DNA from: Eurosta solidaginis
Taxonomy: Eukaryota > Arthropoda > Insecta > Diptera > Tephritidae
Reading direction: 5' to 3'
Length of the DNA: 64,000 nt
Assembly (NCBI RefSeq): GCF_040869045.1
Contig: NC_090322.1
Coordinates: forward strand, 269,664,662-269,728,661
Part shown: piece by piece, positions 25,101 through 40,100 of the stretch
How the letters are laid out: the number at the start of each line of letters is the position of its first letter
How positions within the stretch are numbered: the stretch's first letter is position 1
The notes under the pieces: generated by a model
What the model saw: the letters and a program-made list of their open reading frames with translations, nothing else
What the model was told of the DNA's origin: nothing
The model's database searches: none
Position numbers and translations under genes: made by a program

Positions 25101-28100
25101 TATCTAATTGTAAAGCGTAGTAAATTTTAGTCTGACAAAATTCACGTGTGAAGTATCTCAAAAGTCGCATTGATTTTTCTTATTTTATTTTCGAAAGGTG
25201 TTTCAGATTTTCTGCCATGGCATAAAAAAAACTATACAGACTTTGTGTGAAAGAGAACGTTAAACACTATCCGGAAAAAAAATAAAAAAATTTCCTCATA
25301 CTCAAAAAGCTCCTGAAAACTCTAGGTACAAATTGGAAATTTTTATGAAGATTTACAGTCAGTGTCAAAAGAAAGTGTACAAAGTTGAAGGTAACAACAT
25401 TACCTCTGCTTAAGGGCTTTCTAGGTGACACAATGAAAGAAATGAAAACACAAAAACAAAGCTCTTAGAACAAAAAGATATGGACGAAATATACCAAATA
25501 TATCATAGTTTTGATGTCAAAAGAAGAAGCATAAACAAAGTACGACAGGTTGCCAATTTCCAGTACTGTATGTGCTTTCCATTTGCTTTGATAACGGATT
25601 TTTTACGACGAGGCTTGAAACTTACAAGCATTGCTGTCACCTCTGGTACTATTTTCTGCGATTACCTCAAAATAGCGGCTTTGAGCAAATCAATCATATA
25701 GCTAATGGTATTTTTTCGTATTTTCCTGTCTGGGTTCACCCGTATATGCTCGATGGGTTCAAATACAGTGACTGCGCAGGGTGATTTAACTGCTTGAGGC
25801 GCGATAGAGCATCCATTCTTTGACAACTGTCGCAGTGTATTCGGGATTCTTGTCCATGATTGGTCCAAACTCAAATTTTCGGCACTCAAATTATTGTTTA
25901 AAATGTTGCGATAGTTTAATTTACTCATGGAACTTTCTATGAAAATCAAACTCCAAGATCGCCTACGACCAAACACCCCACATCAGCCCCTATCTGCTCC
26001 ATGTTTCTCTGTGAATATAACATTGCCCTTGGACAAGTGTCTTATTTTTTGCTCCCATAGTGTGGTCTGCCTAATTTGGAACGATTTTTCCATTTCCAAT
26101 ATTTTTTTCTTTGACAATAGTATTTCGTCCAGTGTTGTGACTTCACAATATTAATATCTCCGATTCGGTGCAAGATTTTTCCTTCCTAATGATATTTTAT
26201 TACAAGTTCGTGAATGGCAATAGAAGTTTTTTTTTCATTCCGAAAAATGTTCTTCTGCAAATTAAACTAAACACCGCGACTACCCAAACACTTCAAATTG
26301 TTTATTTTAGTCGCCTGCCATACAAAGTCGGCCTCTGTGTAACGGCTTCTGTCCTTACATACACTTCGACCGAATTTGTACAATTTCCAAATTGAACAAA
26401 TTTGACACTAAACACTATACGTACCTATTTCCGGTTTTACGCCAATTTCGTTTTTTGATGTAAGAGTTTTTGTTCTTCCATTAAATTGAACAGAATAACA
26501 TACCTATTATTTACAAAAAAAAGTATAAAATGCTCCATTGTGTCGCCCAAACTCCTTAAGTAGAGCTAACATTGTTACATTAGACGTGTGTTTACTTTCT
26601 TTTGACACTGACTGTGTAAACACTCCTCGCATTTTTTCTAAAACGTTTTCGAAACGGGTTTGCATAGCTTTCGTTACATAATCAGATAAATTATAATTTT
26701 GTTGTGTTTACAGCTACGTAGGGATGCGAATTTCGATACAATACTTCACCATATCGATACTTTTGACATTCGATACCAATATTTCATACTCGATACTTTT
26801 TGGCATCGCGTATTTCGACCGCAGTATCGTATTGAATTTTGGGTAAAAGGTGGCATTTAAGTATTTTATTCAGAAAAAGCAGACAACAAATTTCACAATC
26901 AAAGTTGCTATTAATCATGCCTGTGCCTGATATATAAAACGCTTGCTCGGTGCTTCGCTTTGACATGAGTTCTTATAGTTAAGGTGCGGTATTACAACAA
27001 ACAATTTTTGAAACGAAGCGAAAAGTTAAGAGCTCTTCTGGCAAAGTTGATTAACAGCGTGGTCTTTCTAAATCCGGCCTTATTACACCACACAGCCAAA
27101 AAAATATTGAGATCTCATTTCAGGGTCAATTTAGTATCGAGTTTTCTTGATTCGATACGATCGGGTACCCAATACATGTAGAGCGAGACTTGATATGATG
27201 ACCGTATCGATACTTTTGATATCGTGTCCCACAGCTACGTAATACTAAATCAAAGCTCACAAACAAATGACAGTCATATTCGCTTTTTACCTTGTTTGAT
27301 ACTGATCTCAATTTCAATTCTTTGTTATTACAATAGCTGGTATTTGTCACACACACATATGTACACAAAATTGATTTGTTGTATGTATGAGAATGCAGAG
27401 ATATAAATGTAAATACATACTTGGGTCTAGGATTAACAACAACAAAGGAAAAACACAAAAAAAGAAACGTAGTACAAAGCAATGCAACAATCATAATTCA
27501 GCGGTTTTCAAAAGTCCTAAGTATCTTTTATTTAAATTTGCAAGCAGGGACGGATCCATGGTGGAGGGTGGCCAAGGGGGAAGGTTTTGATAAGTTTTTG
27601 GCCGTGGCTACACTAGTTTCAGTATTAAACTGTAATTTATTTTGAAATTATGTTTCCTCATTTTCATATATATATTTAACGCTCTCACAAAATCAGTATT
27701 ATGAAAACGGACATTGGACCGCACTCCCCCGGAAATATTTTCTAGATGCGTCCCTGTTTGCAAGCAATGCTTTTTTCCTGCAGAGTCCTCAAGAAAACCA
27801 TGTGCGAAATGATATGTTTGTGTGCATAAGCAATAATCGCTTAAGTTCCGTGTAGAATAAGGACTTAGGCCATTATTGCTTGTTATCACAGATTTACGAA
27901 GGAGCATAACAAGCAAATATGTAAGTACTAAATAGAAAAACAAGAATTGTGGCCTTTAACTCTACTCAATGCAACAATAAATTCAAAAGCTATAACTAAA
28001 CATATGTGAACAAATTGAAGCACGTGTATGTCAATTTATGTGATTTTCAATCGATTTTTAAAACGAACAAATGAAAGAAGTTACAAACAACAAACAAACA

Positions 28101-31100
28101 AACAATGAATATTATTAAAAATGTGTTAAAATATTTGTTTAATGTAGGAATAATAAATGTATTTACTTTTTGGGCGAAACAAGTACCAATAGAGGGGATC
28201 ATCCTTGTAAAATATATGTTTATATAAATGTATATAGTGAAAATGCCCGAATTGCGCTGTCCTAATACTTGTTGAAATTTATTAATTGTTTGCGTTTTTA
28301 ATTTGTGTTGAGATAGAAAATTATTTGTATTTAATAAAATTTTGCAAAATTTAAAAGTGCATTAAACTTTGCTTCTAAAAAAAACGAAAAAAAAAAATTC
28401 TTAAATAAATATATAAGACCCTAAATCACAACTACTTGCTTAAAAGTTTTACTTGTGGAAAAGTTTTAAAGTACGATTTTACTCGTTGGAGACTGTATAA
28501 AACATGCAAAATATCGTTCGGCCACAGTGCAAACTCTAACTCACTAGAAAGAGTCCTGCATTGTAAACAAATATTTATATTTTTTATTTGCTTTACTTTG
28601 ATTAATTTTGCAGAAACTGAATTTAACAGGTTTCGACCGGTTTCACACAGAAACTTAATGAAATCACAATTTCGTTTAATTAATTTTTTCTTTTCACACA
28701 GGGCTTTTTTTTCATTAACGCCCCCAAAATGCATATGCATGTGGGACTAATTCCAATTTGTAGGAAAACTAAAAAACGAGCACGACAAACTGGAAGAGAA
28801 GCACGACCTAAACTCTATCTTTTGCTGCAAACGCTGCAAAAATAAAAAACTTTATATTTTTCGTAAATTACTACAAATAATTTATTTTTGATTGTCGATT
28901 ATTACATTGACAATAGATTCTGAAACACCAAGCAAAACCATTGAGACTTTGCACTTCATACAAGAAAGCAATAATGAGATAATTAAAGATTTTAATATTG
29001 TGTGAAAGACTAAGTTCAATAAGGGCTTAAATGTAGAATACCTTACTAATTAGTTCATTAAGGCTCTGTGTGAAATTGGCATTACACTCGCTGCCAATAA
29101 TAAAGTAATATTTAAAGAGTTTATTGGAATTAGAAACTACTATTGTAAACAAAAATTTCACTAACTCGTAACAACTGAAATGCATAATTCTAAAAAGTAG
29201 AGGTCGCCCGGTGATTGAAATTAAACCGTTATAGACCTCACTATTTTTCAATTCCTTTTCTTTCCTTCTCTTTCTTTTACTTTCTTTTCCTTTCATTTCC
29301 ATTTCTTAACTTTGCTTTCCTTTCTTTTCCATTCCTTTTCTTTCCTTTGCTTTCTTTTTTTACCTTTATTTTCCTTATCCTTCACTTATTTTAGTTTATT
29401 TACTTTTTACTGTTTTGTTTTGCTTTATATTATTATTATTTTATTTTTAGTTGTTGATTTTTCTAGCTCAAGGCCAAATTCAAATAAAACCACAATTTAT
29501 TTATTGGTTTGTAATCTTACTTTTAGTTGATATTTCGACTTTATTCTGAAGTCATCATCAGGTCGATGGAGCAGACTAATGATCCTGAGGATGACTTCAA
29601 AATTAAAATATCGACAAAGAATAAAATTACAAACCAATAAATATGTAAATTATGGTTTTAGTTGAATTTGGCATTGAGTTCAAAAAAATCAGCAACTTTA
29701 TTTTATTTTAAATTATGTTATAGCCATATATCGTCGCCCGCTAGCCAGAAGCATGAATGTGCAATTTTTCCGATTTTGTGTTAGATGCCTCTTTGGATTA
29801 CCCTTTAGATTCTTTAGGTTCTACATAAATCTAGAGCTTCCTACTTACATGGAAACCCCAATAATTTGCAATGCTATTTTCACGAATGTACAATTCAATC
29901 ACACAAAGTTGAGCCAGAAAAATTAATGTGGCATATTGTATGACACATTCGTTGATATGGCTAAACAATTTTTACAATTTTTGAAAAAAATAAGAACAGC
30001 ACATATTCGTATGTTCCATCGTTCGGGTATACGTGCCTGGTATTCTTCAAAAACAATTACACCGATGAAGAATTTTTAATAGCTTAATATCCTAAAAATA
30101 ATAGTTGTTTAAATGAAGGCAAACCGGTTTATTCGAAGCCCTTGCCTCTTCCCGAATCAAAACTAGAATACTTGGAAACATTGTGTGAAAAACTGGTTAT
30201 ACCAAAATAATATCATTCTTTTTATAAAAAATTTGAGGGCAACGCTTTTCCCGCACCCAACATTTCAGAAGATTCTGAGTCTGATGAGAATAAGAACTAG
30301 TTCTATGTTTGCAATAATATCTTAAATGAAAACACATTAGTGTATATGAAATTGAATTGAATGTGTAACTTTTTTCATTTACATACATACTTTCGATAAG
30401 TCAAAGCCGCGGCTGTTTTCCCAAGTACTGTGATGCTCCGAATCCCAACCCGCCAACGGAATTGGCCTACCAGGTCTTGGCTTGGCCCTAACGTTATTTA
30501 AAAATCAATCTGCAGTGATTTTTCTACGTCTTTTGGGGTTAAGGCCATACCATTACCAGTTGGGCCAATTCTTATAGTTTATTCGGATTCAGCGCATCAA
30601 AATGCATAGAAAGCATGAGCAGATTAACCTAATCCGACTACTTTTAATTTTTTTGTATAGATGTGTTAACAAAAAATATATCAGCTTTTTAACTTTTTGT
30701 TGTGCCAGAAAAATGAATATGCTAAATCTCGGAGAATAGAAGGGATGCGAGCAGAACAATTATCTCAGTTAAAAAGAGGTTAGTGTGAGTATAATATATA
30801 AGTACATTTTTACACTAGAAACTAATGCCTCTAACTTTGAGAGAGCAATAAACTTTGAAACTCGATTTCCCAACATTTTCATTTTGGCACATTCATGCTT
30901 CTGGCAAGTGGGCGACGATATGTAATACATCTATATTGCTAGAACAGGGTAGGTACACTCACAAACATCAGAGTGCCGATATCCCACTCAGCATTTAGGT
31001 GATTCAATTTTGAATTTCCCTACATATCAATACAATTTGATTACTCTTTCTGACTAAATAATGAGTTATCATACAATTGAACAAAAGAAATAATCAAATA

Positions 31101-34100
31101 TGAATACTTTTGACTAAAAAGCATTTTTCGATCACTTTTTGGAATCATTTTTGAAGTCCTTTAATGACTAAATTTTAATATTTCATAAATACCAACAAAA
31201 AGAATAATCAAATATGAATACTTTTGATGATCAAAAACTGAATATATTTTTTCAATCACATTTTGGAATCATATTTGAATCAAATGTGTTTACTTTAGGT
31301 GATCTAAAATTTATAATCATTTTTCATTCAGATTTCTGAATCTTTTATGAATATATTTGTTGACTGAATAATGAATTTTATACTTGTTGAAATTTTACTT
31401 TTCATTAAAAATTTTATTTTTTTCACATACACATATTTTTTCAATCATGAAGCCAAGAAAAAATATATAAAAATTTTATTATTTATGCAAAAGATATTCT
31501 TCAAGACAAAAATAATGTAATGCTGCTCGTGAACGAAGATTTCTCCAACCATTTCTCCCCTTCAGCTTCCCAGAAAATACACAATGATTGGACAATACAT
31601 AGGTTGTGAGCTATTTGAACCCCAGGTAAGTGAAACTATCTTGACATACCTGGATACGGCTTCAACATCCCGTATCGTATCCGTATTTATGTATATCGGT
31701 CAAGTTTGCTTGCGAGTTAGCTGTGGTTCGAATAGCTCACTTTCGCATGCTTTCTTCCCCTGATGAAATAAGATTATTATGTAGTATCCTATTTTGAATG
31801 AGATATGAAGAATAAATGCATTATAGGCATTCAAAAATTATTCAAAAATCTCAACCAAAACGATTGAAATATATTGTAACGATTTTTCTGCAAATCCTCT
31901 TATTTGCAATCCTCTGCTAAGTTCGAATCACTAAACTGTTGAATAAATAACTCCAATATTGAATGATGGAAAAAATGGCCTTTATTAAGTACTTCACAAT
32001 AACACTCAAAATGTGCAACGAATAGCTTAATAACCAAACTGATATCTTAAAGGAAACTGACTTTCAAAATAATAGTGCTATTGCTCGCTAGATATCTTCT
32101 TAGTCGTAACTGCTGATCAACTCAAATCAAACTGAATTCCATTTTACTCGCTTGTGCCGCTTTTATAGTTTACGCTGCATACATCTAGGCTCTTCTATTT
32201 CCAGAACTTACCAACTATTTCGAGTGTTTATAGTTCTCATATAGTTTCTACTTGTTTACAATTTTCTACTTTTCAGCGTCTCTCAGATGTATGTGAGTTT
32301 GTAGTTTACAGTCTCTCGCACACACATAGGCGTATAAGTAAATGCATCTGTGTGTGACATCTCTCGGCTGCCTTATATATGTGTATACATGATTTGATTA
32401 TTGACGTGAACATCGCTTAGCATCGCCTTAGTGATGGTATAGCTTAGGGATGCTAATATCCGTGACACTGCCCTCCACCTAAGTCTGATCGTCCCGATCA
32501 GACAAATCTCTCGATCTAAACGCTGCTAGCATCGCCAAATGTACCACTCTTCTACTCCGTGGTTTCTCAATGCTTTGTATGCGGTAGATGGTATCACTGA
32601 TCTTCTTCACAACCTTGTACGGGCCTTCCCAACTGCACCGAAATTTGGATGGAACACCTTTCCGCCGGTGAGGGTTGTATAACAGTACCAAATCTCCCGC
32701 CAAGAAACCTTTCGAATTATTTTCCTTGTCGTACCTGTGTTTCATCTTACTACTCATTATCCTGGATCGTTCCCTCGCACTCTGTTGCTTGACCAATGAA
32801 GAACTACTTCGCAGAGCTTGCGCTGGACGGATTTCCTTTGCATAATCAGTATCGTTCCGACGCTTCACAACAGTAGTGTGCCTTGGCTTGAAACCACCCT
32901 TGCATTCTTTCTTCGTTTCAGTACGTCCGTTAGGGCTTTTCAATGCCAGTGTTTCTCTCACAGGTACCTTCGGTTTTGATTTGTTTGGCCCATTTGTTCC
33001 ATCAACCTTTACCTTTGAATTTCGTGGCCTTCGTCGAGTCTTCTCCACCAGTACCCGATTACTGCTGAACCCTTTTTCCAAACTAAAGTTAAGTGGCACA
33101 TCTTGGTTCTCATAACACATCACCCTTCTCTGCATATCGATCTTGATGTCATGGTCAACCAAGAAATCCACTCCCAATATAACTTCATCAACAATCTCCG
33201 CCACAACAAATTTGTGTAGAACCATGACCTTCCCAATCAATACTTCACATATCACTTCTCCCTGAACTTGGTTATAGTCGCCAGTGACCGTACGCAAATT
33301 TGCTCCAGGTAACGGTTTTACTCTCCTGTTGACCAAGTCAGATCGGATCAAGGAATGAGATGCGCCCGTATCTACAGTCAGTACTCGTTCTTTGCCATCC
33401 ACATTCCCTCTGACGGTAAGACTGCTTGATTTCCTTCCAATCTGCGACACAGATATCACAGGGCATTCAATAGCTGGATCTAGCTCTCTACCTCTTACTC
33501 GCTCTTGCTCATCTCCTCCAGCTTTGCGTTTACGGCCACCCACATTGTTGGAACTATTAAGACCAAGATCGCAATGACGTGCTATGTGACCGGACTTCCC
33601 GCATTTGAAGCATTTGATAACTTTTTCACTTCGATTTTGCGATCCTTTCAGTGCCTCCAATATTGCGTCTACCCACTCTGGCCTTTCTACTTCCACACGG
33701 CGTGCTTTGAAAACTGGCTTACACAGGAGCGACGCCGTTTCCTGAATCAGAGCTTGTGACACCGTTTCTGCGAATGTTGGCTTTGGGTTCGCGTATGTAG
33801 CTCGCTTCGTTTCCACGTCCCGTATGCCATTTATGAAACTCTGGATTTTTACCCTTTCAGTGTATTCCACGGGTGCGTCCGCATTTGCAAGATGAGCCAA
33901 TCTTTCAATATCTGAAGCAAACTCCTGCAATGTCTCATTTGCTTTTTGGTAGCGGTTTTGCAACTCAATTTGGAATATCTGTTTTCTATGCTCGCTTCTG
34001 TAACGTCTCTCCAAAGCGCTCATCAATGTTTCGTAATGGTTCCGCTCGTACTCTGGGATGGTCTGTAAGATTTCCGCGGCAGGCCCTTTCAGTGCCACGA

Positions 34101-37100
34101 ACAGAGCTGCAACTTTATCTTCAGCATTCCATTGGTTCACTGCTGCGGTCTTCTCAAACTGTAGCTTAAAGACCTGAAAAGGAACAGAACCGTCAAAGGA
34201 TGGTGTCTTTACCTTTGGATTACTCGCTGAAACTGCTGGACGATTTAATTGTAACTGCTCCATACGACCCTTCAAATCATCGACTTCTGCCTGAAATTGA
34301 GCGATTTTTGCATCCTGCGCTTCCAGCTTTGATGTTACCCTTGCTTCCTGTGCTTCTAACTGTGAAGACATTTGTGCCACCTGCAATGATAAGCGCTCCT
34401 CTTGTTCTTCCATCTTTGATGTTATGCGTGTCTCCTGCGATTCCAGTTGGGATGCCATATATGTCTTCTGTTCTTCTAGTTGAGATGCCAGTTGAGATTT
34501 TATATCTGTCTTTTGCGATTCCAGTTGAGAAGCCACTGTCGATGTTTGAGCAGATATTGCAGCCAAAATCATGTTCAAATCTGTGCTGGTAACCGTCTGC
34601 GATGTTTCGTTTTTCTCTTCAATTTTTGTTGTCTCCTCCCCATCAAGGTGAAAGACATACTCTTCCACATCAATTCCTTCTGCTTCCATTGCCTCTCGTA
34701 GCCGTGCCTGAAGTTCAAGTTTAACGCCGCTTGTATTCAATCCACGGGTCTCCAACTCCTTCTTTAGTTGCTGGATCTTTAATTCACCGAACTTTGCCAT
34801 GTCCTTGTTGTCCTTTGGAATTTATTCAACAATTCCTCTTCTGACACCAATTGTAACGATTTTTCTGCAAATCCTCTTATTTGCAATCCTCTGCTAAGTT
34901 CGAATCACTAAACTGTTGAATAAATAACTCCAATATTGAATGATGGAAAAAATGGCCTTTATTAAGTACTTCACAATAACACTCAAAATGTGCAACGAAT
35001 AGCTTAATAACCAAACTGATATCTTAAAGGAAACTGACTTTCAAAATAATAGTGCTATTGCTCGCTAGATATCTTCTTAGTCGTAACTGCTGATCAACTC
35101 AAATCAAACTGAATTCCATTTTACTCGCTTGTGCCGCTTTTATAGTTTACGCTGCATACATCTAGGCTCTTCTATTTCCAGAACTTACCAACTATTTCGA
35201 GTGTTTATAGTTCTCATATAGTTTCTACTTGTTTACAATTTTCTACTTTTCAGCGTCTCTCAGATGTATGTGAGTTTGTAGTTTACAGTCTCTCGCACAC
35301 ACATAGGCGTATAAGTAAATGCATCTGTGTGTGACATCTCTCGGCTGCCTTATATATGTGTATACATGATTTGATTATTGACGTGAACATCGCTTAGCAT
35401 CGCCTTAGTGATGGTATAGCTTAGGGATGCTAATATCCGTGACAATATTCACGAATATGATCAGAAAATGACTGTGAAAAGCAGTCAAATATTACTCTAA
35501 AACTATTAAAGCTCAATTTTACAATGATCTCAAATATGAATAAAAAGCGTTTCGAAATAGGAATCATAAATGGTTATTCAAGAATATTCACATTTATGGT
35601 ACATTTATCTCCCGACGATACGTTAATTTTCGAACAGAAAATGCTTTTAAATTTGAACGTTTTTAATCATCTTGGGGTATGATATTTAAATATTTTTTGA
35701 TCAAAATTTTCAAAAAGTGCTGGCTGGGATATTGCTGTTCAAATTCGAATTTAATACTCATTGCGAGCATTTTCTCTTAGCAATATATGAGTATTACATA
35801 TATATGTATGTATATGGTATAACTAGCAAAGAACCCACCAGAAATGTATACAAATCAAAAAATCACGTAACTACAACTTGAATAGTATCGTTTGTACTTG
35901 CCTACACTTGAAATATCACCAATTAAAATGACACTTGCGGATTCTCGCGCTATACTTGCAACAAAACAACCATGCACACACTATTCGTGAGCATTAAATA
36001 AATATTTTAGCGTTACTTTTAGCTTTTTTGGAATATTTTGAATGTCCTGCACTGCTTCTTGAGAATACCTATCGATCGGACTTTTGCTCGCTTAAAATGA
36101 ACACAATATTCGGTTTCCCCACTGCTAATTGCATTGAGGTATTGCAAATGAGTGATTCATAAGCTTGTTGAACGATGTTTTCAGGGTTAGAGATCACAGT
36201 TACCTATTGTGTGGTAGACACGATGGGTGTATAAAAAGGACGTTTACAACAAAAATAACTGAAAAAATTATTTTGCTGTGAAAAAAAGCTTTGAATTTAA
36301 ATTATTATTTTTGTTTTTGTTTTCTGTAGTACAGTTTAGCATTTTGAGTAGTTAAAGAATTGTGAAAAGAAATTAATCCAAATTTAGTTCACATCTCTTC
36401 TGTCGAAAAATTTTGTAATTAATTACAACATTTTTACCGGCCTACTGAGATACGACTTTATTATTGACTTCGCTGAAATACAGCCTTATTAACAGAATTT
36501 GTCTTTGTTAACAAAACTTTTAGGTAACGAGTTTTCTATTAGGAAAGGTCGATATGTAGATATTTGTGTTCTATAAAACGATGGAGGCACCTCTAACCCC
36601 CTAGCCCTAACTCGAAAGAAAAATATTGTTTTATGATTTATTAAGAAATTGGTCAAAATCGTAGATCGATCTCTTTATTACTTTTTGAGTTATGAGCAGT
36701 CCAAGACAACAGTAATTTTGCTATATACGAGCCATCATGCGAAAGCTAGCGCACATGATTCACATACTTTCTCACTCCGTTAAATATAACACTCATACGC
36801 ACTGATGTACTTTTTGAGAGAGCGCGTGTGTAAGTGAACATACTTATGCCTGATTTTTCAGTGCGAGTGTAAATTTTCGTTAAAGTTGACTAGAGTTTAA
36901 CCTTGCCACCTTATTCGATAACATAAAATTTTGCTGCTCATCTCAGCTTAAGCGGCCGAAGTGGCAGGGTTAAAATCTAGTCAACTTTAACTAGAGTTTA
37001 AACTCGCACTGAAAAACGCGGCATTAGTGGAAGAAAATTGGTTTTACAGTTAATGCTGCTAAGAAATGAAAATACCCGTCTACAATTCAGCGATAATAAT

Positions 37101-40100
37101 GATTATAGATAAACGAATATCGATAAAAAGTTGTTATTGACACTGAAAATTACTATATTTATTGGCGCATAGTCATAGTCCAAACAAAATAGGTTTTAAA
37201 TAGATTTAGTTGCAGCTTTTTGACATAATTTTTTTTAGCTATCTGTCAAGAAAGCTGTAACTAAATATAAAACCCATTTTATTTCCACTATGACTGTGCG
37301 CCATTGAGTCTGCAGTGCGTGAATTCTTCAACTTTTTTTACGACATTCGCCTCCTCTATGTTAACAAATCGATAAATATAACTATTTCGATTTTTAAAGA
37401 TTGTATTTTTATCGATATTCGATCAGCTATTGTCGCTTGATAATGGGAGAATATTAAAATTTTTTTATTGACATTAGCTGTGAGGCCGCTTATTCTTAAT
37501 TTGAACTTAATAAAATTATCGCCCCGTTAGTGATGTCGAAACTGAGTTAGTGAATAGCACAATCGTTATCGCTAGCGAAAGATCGTTAGTTGAACCTCCG
37601 CCAGGTCACATCGACAAAAGTTAGTGTTCTCCATCATTGGGCTCTTCGTATTAAATAGCAGAGTAACAAGGTAATATCGCTGCCATTTTTCTTCTTTTAA
37701 ATATAAATTTGTATAACTTCGTATAATTTCGGTAACTATTGGAAACTTCTACACAGCATTTGTCAGCGGTTTCATACATTTTTTTTTTAGCCAATAAATA
37801 ATTTCTATTTAAATTATAGAAAGAACCCATATATACGTACTAAAAAGATATATGTAAGAAGTATCCTAGCGACATATATAAAAATATATAAATACGTAAA
37901 CATTTCTAAAAGAAATACCCAAATCAGGTTATTTACGTATGCAAAGTTTATGGGAAGTTCGGTGAAAGTCAAATTTTAAACAACAGAAAATAAAAAATTC
38001 AAGTCAATCTCAAGCATTTAAGTACAAGAAATTTATAGAAAGAAGTACACTAAAATTCCTCCAGACTAAGAAATAAAAAAAATATGAAATAATAAAAAGA
38101 GAGTTGGTAGCAAAGAGATTAATATCTTAGAAGTGGTAGAGAAGAGAGTAGGGGGAGTTGTGTGTGTTTGTGTATATGCAAATGTGCGACGCTTGTTTTG
38201 GAGTTCCCTCTACCTGTCCGGTTCGCCCTTATTATGCTTAATTTTGTCATCATCCCACCTAAAGGTAACAACCGATATCGCTGGCGCTGGCGGTGGTGAG
38301 ACCTGCGTACGAAATCCAGTACCATACATCACAGACATATTATTATGCTCGGCACTATTAGTACCATTTAAATTGAGATTCAGATTAACATTTGGCTCTA
38401 ACGCTGAAAATAAATATAAATAGAAAAGATTTATTGCGGGCTTGGTTTACTAAAAAAATGCATTTTGTTGTGTTTTTTAAGAATAATGCGATTATTAGTT
38501 AGTTATAAATAAGTTAAAAAGTTTAGCCACTGCCAAATCAAGCCATACCCAAATTAAAAATTACTTAAACATCATGAAAGTGGTTCGAAAAAAAAAGAAG
38601 AAGGGAAGCTGGTAATCATGGAAAGATTTTCGTGAAAAGGCTAAGGATCGTTTTCACCACCTCCAGTTAAGTTAGATTTTACCTGGAGGATATCAACCCT
38701 AGAGGTGATCAGTAAAATGGATAACTGTGAATATTTTGTAAAATAAATAGGTAAAAACATGATGTGAGTAGGCGAAAACTGAAAATTGGCCAAACAGCTG
38801 AATTTTGTTTACACTTTCTCCGTGGACTTTATTGAGAGGCGAAACTTCAGTTAAAATTTGAGAAAAAGAAAATTTCGATAGCTTATAGATAAGTGACCAT
38901 TGTAAACCTTAGCAAGTGGCGCCACTCACAGTTGATCCTTAAAATAAGCACGGCCGCCGTGGTATGATGGTAGCGTGCTCCGCTTACCACACCAAAGATC
39001 CCGGGCAAAGCAACATCAGAATTTTAGAGACAAGTTCCTTCAATAAGAAGAACGTTTTTTTAAGAGGGGTCGCCCCTCGGCAGTGTTTGGCAAGTACTCC
39101 GAGCGTATTTTTGCCGTGAAAAGCTTCTTAGTGAAAACTCATTTGACTTGCAGATGCTGTTTGAAGTTGACATAAAACAAGTAGGTCCCGTCTCGCAAAT
39201 TTGTAGGAAAAACTAAAAGGGGCACGACGCAAATTGGAAGAGAAGCTCGGACTAAGATCTCTTCGGAGGTTATCGCGCCTTATTATATACATACATATGC
39301 GCTTAAACTTTATATGTACTGACAAGTGCATAATTTTATGAACTGAAATGTGTTTCTCCATTTTATCTCTACACTACTCTCTACTTCTATAACCGAAAAG
39401 TGTGTGTGTCCATGATTCATTGCCACCGATTCAGCTATAAGTTATACACTATACACCCGTTTTTAAGTGAGCTATTTAACCACAGCCCGAGTCTTCAATA
39501 ATTATCGCTGGATACGTCTCCTAAACATGATAATAAACGTTTTTTACCCGCAAATGTAGATGTACGTACATGTAAAAAAACACGGCTATACAAACATTAA
39601 GTATATATTACGTAATTCTTTTAGAAAATTCAAGCTCAATATTTAAAACAAAATATACAAACTTTGCCAATTTTGTAATATATAGCATTTAGAGGAACTT
39701 AATTGCAGTAGGTAAGATACAATTTTAAGTTTATGTTCTAGTATTTAGTAATTTTTTTAACATACTTATATCCGTAACATTGATACTGTGGCTAATATTA
39801 TTATTTGAATACATCACTATGCTGCTACTAAATATGTACATACATATATGCAAACGGGGAAGCTAAGAGCGAAGATATTATCTCACACATACACACGCAT
39901 AGAACTAGAAGACCAATGTGAATATCAGCTACATATAGAAGAAATAAATAAGCAGCTGTTCGCGTAAAGTCTAGACGTTAGGAGAAATCTGCGAACGAGC
40001 CAGCGCAAGCAGAGAAATAATAGATCACCAGATACAATTTTAAAGTAGAGATGTTGCACGGTGAAGCAACCTACACAAAATTCTAGTAGGTCACATTCAT

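Larger units (their letters stand above)
31875..35444 (-). mobile_element. Non-autonomous Ty3/gypsy retrotransposon, recent
   Basis: Two 593-bp direct repeats begin TGTAAC and end TGACA on the plus strand. They read identical by eye and are flanked by ATAT duplications (31871-31874, 35445-35448). On the coding strand a TGGTGTCAGAAG primer site follows the 5' LTR and an AGGTGGAGGGCAG purine tract precedes the 3' LTR. Identical LTRs mean insertion was recent. RT, RNase H and the integrase core are absent, so another element must have supplied them. Confidence 0.93.
30979..35732. mobile_element. Older TIR element split by the gypsy insertion
   Basis: Ends ATCCCACTCAGCATTT and, inverted, ATCCCAGCCAGCACTT. 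The body (30990-31870 and 35449-35720) is AT-rich with repeated 'tcaaatatgaatacttttga' phrases and no frame. Without the gypsy insertion it would be about 1.2 kb. Confidence 0.55.

Noticed and set aside
31875..35444. Endogenous retrovirus with envelope
   Set aside because: No envelope frame, and RT and integrase core are absent; it is a deleted Ty3/gypsy retrotransposon.
38133..38423. 96-codon plus-strand frame
   Set aside because: Antisense shadow of flippase exon 10, whose phases fit exons 9 and 11.
38952..39284. tRNA gene at the SINE head
   Set aside because: The B box is damaged and two further copies with flanking duplications show it to be a SINE.
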